In this document: positions 58,401-64,000 of the stretch, piece after piece
Layout: every line of letters starts with the position of its first letter
Numbering within the stretch: the first letter of the stretch is position 1
Notes under the pieces: generated by a model
What the model saw: only the letters and a program-made list of their open reading frames with translations
Databases searched by the model: none
Told to the model about the DNA's origin: nothing
Source: Cardiocondyla obscurior
Taxonomy: Eukaryota; Arthropoda; Insecta; Hymenoptera; Formicidae
Assembly (NCBI RefSeq): GCF_019399895.1
Contig: NC_091872.1
Location: 1,248,395 to 1,312,394, forward strand
Direction: 5' to 3'
DNA: 64,000 bases
Translations under genes and position numbers: made by a program

Positions 58401-61252
58401 AATATTCCCTCGCGTTATCTGTACGGAATTTCTTAATTCGTTGGCCAGTTTGGTTTTCTGCTTTTTTCTTGTAGTTCTTAAATGCTTGAAATACATCTGC
58501 TTTATTTCGGAGCATGACAACTTCTGTCTATCTGGAACAATCATCGATGAATGTAACAAAATACTTTGCACCGCCTATTGATTCAGTACTTATTGGTCCA
58601 CATATGTCTGAGTGCACTAATCCTAAGATACTTGTCTCACGACTAGATGATGGTTTGAACGGTTTTACATGTATTTTACATTTTGCGCACACTTCACAAT
58701 CTATCTCATTCGTTTTCGACGCAAGATTCATACCTAGTACCATATCTTTGACTTTTATCGCTTTTAAATCCCTAATATTAAGGTGTCCGTACCTCTGATG
58801 CCATTTTATTAAGTCGATTTTGTCTTTTTCATTAACAAACGCTGCCTGTTCCTTTCTTTCGTTAACAACATATAACTGGTCGCGTTTTGACGCTGTAAAT
58901 ACTACAGAACCGTTCTTTCTATTAACCGTTGCTCGATCCTTTTTAAATTTAACTGTGTACCCGTTATCGGTGATACTCGATACTGACAAAAGATTATTTC
59001 TTAATTCTGGAACATATAATGCATTTTTTAATTTTACTTGGTTAATTAACTGTCGATTTGATTTTGCATCTAGTTTTATATCGCCTCTACCGCCTGATTC
59101 TACAAAATGCTCAGAGGCTGTATGTACTTTTATTCGTTCATCATTTTTTAATGTCGCAAACGCACTCTCGTTATTGCACATATGCCTGGTCGCGCCGCTA
59201 TCCAGATACCAAGTATTTGATTTATTAATAATTTCAGCTTTACACGCGATTGCCGTCATCGCCTCGGTCGCATCGTTTGCTTCGCTACGTTTTGGTTTCG
59301 CTTTACAAAAACGACTCATGTGCCCGCTTTTACCGCAATTAAAACATTTTCCGCTAAATTTAACCGCGCTTGCCTTTGTATGACTGTCTTTTGGTTTTGC
59401 ATTTGACCATTTTGACCGCTCGGAACGCCCTTTTGCCAATAACGCGTCATTGTTATTATGATCTTCGCTAGTTTTCGGGACGCGGTCGCTCTGCCTAGCT
59501 TCTTCCTCAATAAGTTTTATTTTTAGATTTTCAAGCGTTGGTATTTCGTCGCGTGATTCTATCGCTACACTAAAATTTTCGAACTCGACCGGTAATGAGC
59601 CTAATAACATTATCGATAACAACTCATCTGGTATTTCGATGCCCGCTTCTTCTAGCTGTTCAGCCTTCCGCGTGAAATCGGTAACATATTGCGTCATCGT
59701 AATGCTCGGCTTTTTTTCCATCCTCTGCAGCTGCTTGTACAAGGCTGCTTTCCTCACAGGACCTCGTGATTCAAATACCGCCTTGAGTCCATCCCATGCT
59801 TCCTTCGACGTTGTAGCCTTCTTAACGTGGTTGAGCTGGCTGTGCGTGATACTTAGATTTATTAGAGCCAATGCCTTTGAGTCTTTCCTTATCCAATCTT
59901 GTGCATCTGCCGTCGGTTTTATTTCCGTGCCTTCAGTGTATTTCCATAAATCGTTAAACACAAGTACGCTCTTCATTTGGATCTTCCACAGTTCGTAATT
60001 AGTCTCGGTCAGTTTATCGATGTTTGCGAGACTCGATACAGTAGCCATTTTTTAGTGTCCTTCCTTGAGCACAAAATTTACTTAGCAACGTGGTGTGCGA
60101 TAACTGGGCCCATAACCGGTCAGGGATTTGGGTTATAGAGTACGCTTTGGACACTGGTTTTACTATGAAACTTTGTATTTAACGTTAACTGGTATTTTAG
60201 GAAAAATGTGATGCTTGTACATTTACACAAGAGTAAGTCTTTTAGGCACCGTGTAGCGAACAATGAAGAAGAACCGAAAGTATATAAGCACAAGAACGGA
60301 AAATAAAAATAAACTACACTAGTGGCGCTATAAGCGTGCTTTCTTAGTAACTAATCTAGGGATCTTTTCGATATTTTTTTTAGATTTCTCACATTTGTTA
60401 ATTTGTATATTTTGCTTTTACAAATTTCAAACTGTACTTTACTCTTATAAATATCAAACTAATAGTTATTCAATTCGTTTAATTCAGATTCGAAATCTAG
60501 TTAAAAATTTTGAGCCAGTAAAAGCGGAACAATTGGAGAAGAAGGTTTTAGAACTTTGGGATCGTCTGTATCAAGTATGGATGATGTCAAATGTAGACCC
60601 AAATCTCGTGGGGCCTACTGTTAATTTTACGTCTGTATATACGGTTTGGGAGAGTTTCAAAGAAAGCTTTGGGAAAACACCTTTACGTAAGTACTTTGTT
60701 TTGAAAAAAATAAAGGATTAGTAAGCATGTTTTTGTGTTACCTTGGGATTTAAAAAAATAAAGACAATTTTTATTTGTATGATTATTTAGAATGCTAAAA
60801 AATAGATAAAAAAAAAGAACTCTGTTTATCAAGAAAATATTAATTATAATTTTGCATATACTATTTATAGTAGTATCTAAGTTCTTTTTATGTTTAATAA
60901 GTAAACTAAATAATTTGTTTATTAATCATAAAATTTAATGATTGTTCAATATGTTTCTAAAACTTATAAAAATCCAAGCGGACATAAAAACAATCTTATT
61001 AATTTTTTAAATAACATTTCGAATCTTATTTACATTTTTTTGAAATTTTTTTAACGTGAAATTATGTTAATTTTAATACAGTAAGAACTTTTACATGTAT
61101 AATAAGCTGCTATTTTTCTTTTTAGATTTATTGAATTTGAGTGGTATTCAAAATTTTGCTAAAGAAAATATAGGCATTTTGATGTCGGTACTTGACTCTC
61201 TTTGGAGCATCATTAAAGGCAATATGTCTGTAATATTAACAGTTTTATTATA
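55407..61252 (+). CDS. TMEM245-like host membrane protein, partial (four exons)
   Basis: Exons 55407-55526, 55608-55772, 60488-60686 and 61126 to about 61252, all GT/AG and in one frame. The first is hydrophobic (LIVCTTCTSIFITIQ). The next reads EGFHLVRVTGEILNSTL and WVPEKWEESVNSILDNAYTYG. The third has LEKKVLELWDRLYQVWM, and the last IGILMSVLDSLWSIIKGN. This order matches the middle of TMEM245, a multi-pass protein of the AI-2E transporter superfamily, from memory. N- and C-terminal exons are not found in the window; the last exon either stops at 61252 or splices at a GTAATA near 61233. Copia element 2 sits in the second intron, in antisense. Confidence 0.65.
55789..56064 (-). repeat. 3' LTR of copia element 2
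   Basis: 276 bp, TG...CA. Only about three differences from the LTR at 60118-60393. AGAGGGAG polypurine tract at the inner edge on the minus strand. Target duplication TTTGT at 55784-55788 and 60394-60398. Confidence 0.95.
56065..60117 (-). mobile_element. Internal region of young Ty1/copia retrotransposon 2
   Basis: One reading frame from ATG 60048 to about 56089, interrupted by about four stop codons but no frameshift. Gag (YELWKIQMKSVL) is followed by a zinc knuckle CFNCGKSGHMSRFC, protease LDSGATRHM, integrase (HQRYGHL, FRTDNAREY, QQNGVAERANR), a GRPGRPRK basic patch, reverse transcriptase (DVISAYVQGEL, IYVDDL) and RNase H (SKHIDINFHF, LADILTKSL). Stops near 58525, 57607, 56587 and 56538; two replace a Trp (TGA). 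The primer site GGTTATGGGCCCAGT matches the internal initiator-tRNA site used by Drosophila copia. Confidence 0.95.
60118..60393 (-). repeat. 5' LTR of copia element 2
   Basis: 276 bp, near-identical to 55789-56064; the outer end is TG (minus strand) and the inner end has GG for TG on the plus strand. Confidence 0.95.
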
Positions 61253-62220
61253 ATATGATTTGTGTTTAATATGAATGTTAATGTAAAAATTAAATTTATA
61301 TAATAAAATTATAATAAATTTAAATATAAATAAAAAATATAATAATGAAAAAATAAATAAAAAATTAAATAAAAAATATAATAAATTTATATAATAAAAA
61401 TTGCATATTATACGAATTTTGTTGAATTTACTGTAACATATTGTAAGTCTTTTTACGGTGAGTTTTGTAACGCATATTTAGTATGTTTGTATCCATGGTA
61501 ACCACAACAGGAGTGACGTTTAGTAAGTATTGTGCTTCTGCAAATTTAGAAGATACAAGCAATTAAAAGTTTTGAAAAGACTGAGAGACGGGCTTTGGCA
61601 AATTGCAGCAAGTAAGAGAATAACTGGGTGAATGTAAAAAAATTAAAATTAATGTTTAAATTTGGATTACAGCTACGTTAGCAGCATATTGCCAGTGTAC
61701 GTTTTCGAGACTGTGATGACGAGCAAGACATCAAGTGCAGCGATAGTCGCAGTGAGTTATTCATTTAGTTTTTTACGCCTTTTCCTGTTTTCTTAGGCAT
61801 TTTTAACGTTTTCTCTAGCTATATCTTGCGTATTCTGGAAGTTTCCCGCTTGTATTCATTTTCTTTCGCATTTTCTAATTAAGTACGATACATATTTCGT
61901 GTGTATTGCTTATTTAAGAACCATGCACATTTCGCGCGCGTTGATTGGCTGAGAAATAGATATTGAAAAATTTCAAACAATGATTGAGCTCGAAAATTCT
62001 CTGACTATCTAACTAAATTATTTGTTACAGGTTCGTACTTGGAGGAAAATTTCTTTAATTTTTCTTCTCCGTTTCTCTTTCTCTCTCTTTCTTTCTCTTT
62101 CTATTTCTGTCTCTCTTGTCTTCTTTTTTCGTTCTTTTCTTCTTCACCTTTTTCTTTCTTTTTTTTTTATTCACTTTTTTTTTTATATATAGGCGCTTGT
62201 GTTCCAAATATAGACTCTTG
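61253..62220. other. Intergenic or intronic DNA
   Basis: AT-rich, with a TTTCTCTTTC-type pyrimidine tract at about 62075-62160. No gene supported. Confidence 0.4.
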
Positions 62221-62640
62221 TGCATTAGTCAAAAACAAGCTGCTCGAGCGCCAAAGAACAAGCTGTTTTAGCGCTGAAAAATCATTAAGCTACTCGAGCG
62301 CCAAAAAACGGGTTGCTTCAGCGCTAAAAAGAAAGTTGTTCAAGCGCCAAAAAATAGGCTGCTCCAGCGCTAAAAAAAGCTGCTTCAGCGCTAAAAAAAA
62401 AGGCTACTCCAGCGCTAAAAAAAAGCTGCTTGAGCGCCAAAAAATAGGCCGCTTCAACGCTTAAAAGCTTAAGTTGTACAGGCGCCAAAAATTCAGGCTG
62501 CTCTAGCGCTAAAAAACATCAGCTGCTCGAGCGCCAAAAAACAGGCTGCTTTAGCGCTAAAAAACATAAGCTGCTCCAGCGCCAAAAAATAGGCTGCTCC
62601 AGCACTAAAAAATAGACTGGCTGTTTCAGTGCCAGGTAAA
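62221..62640 (+). repeat. Minisatellite of about 22-bp units
   Basis: About 17 copies of GCTGCTYSAGCGCYAAAAAA. The ORF through its first half is a translation of the repeat. Confidence 0.85.
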
Positions 62641-62758
62641 AATTAATAATAAATAGAAATTAATAATTTAGATAACATGATTTCAAAATTACAAAAGTTA
62701 ATTTAAAGCAAAAGAAAAAGATGAGATTGTTCGAGGAAACTGGTTGAGTGATATCCAC

Positions 62759-63895
62759 ATGGATCATTTTAACAATTTATTAGAAAATTATTCAGATTAT
62801 AAACCTATTTCAACATGGCGGGTGCAATTACCAGAGACAATACATCCAGTTCCGCCGAACAAAAAACATATACAAATATTATATGGTTCAAATCATTGGG
62901 TATGTAGTTATTATGATACAAAACGTATATTTATTTATGATTCGTTATATTCAAATAATTTAGATGAAAATTATTTGATAATGTTGACAAGATTGTTTCC
63001 AACATATGATTTAAAAAAAAAGGATTCTATTATATTTCCTTCTGTTCAGAAACAACCAAACAATAACGATTGCGGCGTTTTTTCCATAGCTTTTGCCGTG
63101 TCCTTATTATTTAATATAAAACCCGAGAAAGTAAAGTATGATTGGAGTAAAATGCGTTCGCATTTAATAAAAATTTTAGAGTTTAATGTGATGGAGCATT
63201 TTCCACAAGATTTACTATGTGGTGTACCACAAAAAGTGTTACCATTAACGATAGTAAGAGCAAAAGAAGCTGAAGCATTTCGTAAACGGATAAACCGTCA
63301 AAATGAAAAGAACCGATTACAGAAATCGAATGAAAAAAATAGAAATATACTTTCAGAAAGTAATAATTGTGAAGTAAATTATAATGATAAAACTGAACGA
63401 TCTTATCAAGATAACAATGAACATGATAATAATCAAGTGACCAATTGTTCAAAAAATTTAGAGAGATGTGCTAAAAAGCGTTCTTATTATCAAGAAAATA
63501 GAGAATTTATTTGTGTTAAAAAGAAATATGATTATCAACAAAATGTGGAATATAATCGTGCTATACAGAGAAAACACTATGACAGTGATAAGGAAAATAA
63601 GTGTGCGAAACAGAGGGATCGATATGAACTTAATAAGATAAATAAGTGTGCGAAACAGAGGGATCGATATGAACGTAATAAAAAAAATAAGTGTGCGAAA
63701 CAGAGGGATCGATATAAACGTAATAAAAAAAATATACTTGCTAAGCAAAAGGAATATTATAAACGTAAAAAAGAAAATTATTTCATAAAAGAAAAACATC
63801 ACTACGAAAAAAATACAGAGAAAGAACGTGTACAAAAACGAAAACGTTCTTTCAGTTCAGAGTGTGAGCGAAAATACAAAAACGTTACCCTCTGA
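62759..63895 (+). CDS. Ulp1-type cysteine protease fused to charged repeats (transposon-linked)
   Basis: The frame is open from about 62690; the first ATG is at 62759, giving about 378 residues. The N-terminal half is a C48/Ulp1 peptidase core: SNHWVC gives His, IYDSLY Asp, and QPNNNDCGVF the Gln-side and Cys residues. The core is shorter than usual at the N-terminus. The second half has four KCAKQRDRYERNKKN-type repeats and a basic end. Such fusions occur, from memory, in proteins of large DNA transposons. Lack of an ATG before conserved-looking VRGNWLSDIH suggests a missing upstream exon. Confidence 0.65.
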   Translation: MDHFNNLLENYSDYKPISTWRVQLPETIHPVPPNKKHIQILYGSNHWVCSYYDTKRIFIYDSLYSNNLDENYLIMLTRLFPTYDLKKKDSIIFPSVQKQPNNNDCGVFSIAFAVSLLFNIKPEKVKYDWSKMRSHLIKILEFNVMEHFPQDLLCGVPQKVLPLTIVRAKEAEAFRKRINRQNEKNRLQKSNEKNRNILSESNNCEVNYNDKTERSYQDNNEHDNNQVTNCSKNLERCAKKRSYYQENREFICVKKKYDYQQNVEYNRAIQRKHYDSDKENKCAKQRDRYELNKINKCAKQRDRYERNKKNKCAKQRDRYKRNKKNILAKQKEYYKRKKENYFIKEKHHYEKNTEKERVQKRKRSFSSECERKYKNVTL

Positions 63896-64000
63896 TTGTA
63901 AGTGGCTTTGCAATAAGCGATATTATCAAAAAAGATATCTGAGTCGATAGTTGTAATGAAAATAATAATACTGTCAAAAAGATTATAAAAAAATATGCAA
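63896..64000. other. Window end, AT-rich
   Basis: Only 105 bases; nothing recognised. Confidence 0.3.

Noticed and set aside
62039..62464. 141-codon plus-strand ORF
   Set aside because: First half is a pyrimidine tract, second half the 22-bp minisatellite.

Overview
The window looks like nuclear DNA of an insect, most likely a hymenopteran and possibly an ant. Evidence: short introns with GT/AG ends, AT-rich spacers, Ty1/copia, Tc1 and MITE-type elements, and host exons resembling TMEM245. The species call is inference; no rRNA or mitochondrial gene is present to fix it.

Region 1 (about 1-25520) is a Polinton/Maverick-type element (an endogenised, adintovirus-like DNA virus). Left to right it holds a CCCH-RING gene and a Tudor-domain gene (minus strand), an acidic Cys-rich gene, a spliced protein-primed family B DNA polymerase, a chromodomain integrase, a frameshifted conserved ORF, a packaging ATPase, then a rightward block: small ORF, phospholipase A2-like protein, adenain-like protease, penton-like minor capsid protein, small ORF, double jelly-roll major capsid protein (frameshifted), a small protein with two TQT motifs, and two unknown genes. 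Polymerase and integrase replicate and insert the genome; ATPase, protease and capsid proteins would build a particle. The right part is rearranged. The 14728-17430 segment (A) is followed by a 4.6-kb inverted copy of 2330-6895 (B'), then by a second A and a third A with its genes deleted. Repeat arrays rich in TGACGTCA and TATAAATA separate the pieces.

Region 2 (about 25600-43850) is one or two older Polinton relics of another lineage. Overlapping minus-strand genes are a penton-like fragment, an intact chromodomain integrase, a conserved ORF, an ORF cut by a copia insertion, and an ATPase with two compensating frame changes. Further right, on the plus strand, are a four-exon acidic gene and a decayed polymerase.

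Region 3 (about 43850-54000) is AT-rich repeat ground: GC-rich tandem repeats, a fold-back element, a solo LTR, a gag remnant, a YqaJ-type exonuclease ORF, a Tc1 fragment and several MITEs.

Region 4 (about 54200-64000) is host DNA: a three-exon RGG-box gene (minus) and exons of a TMEM245-like membrane protein (plus), one intron of which holds a young copia element. A minisatellite and a Ulp1-type protease ORF close the window.
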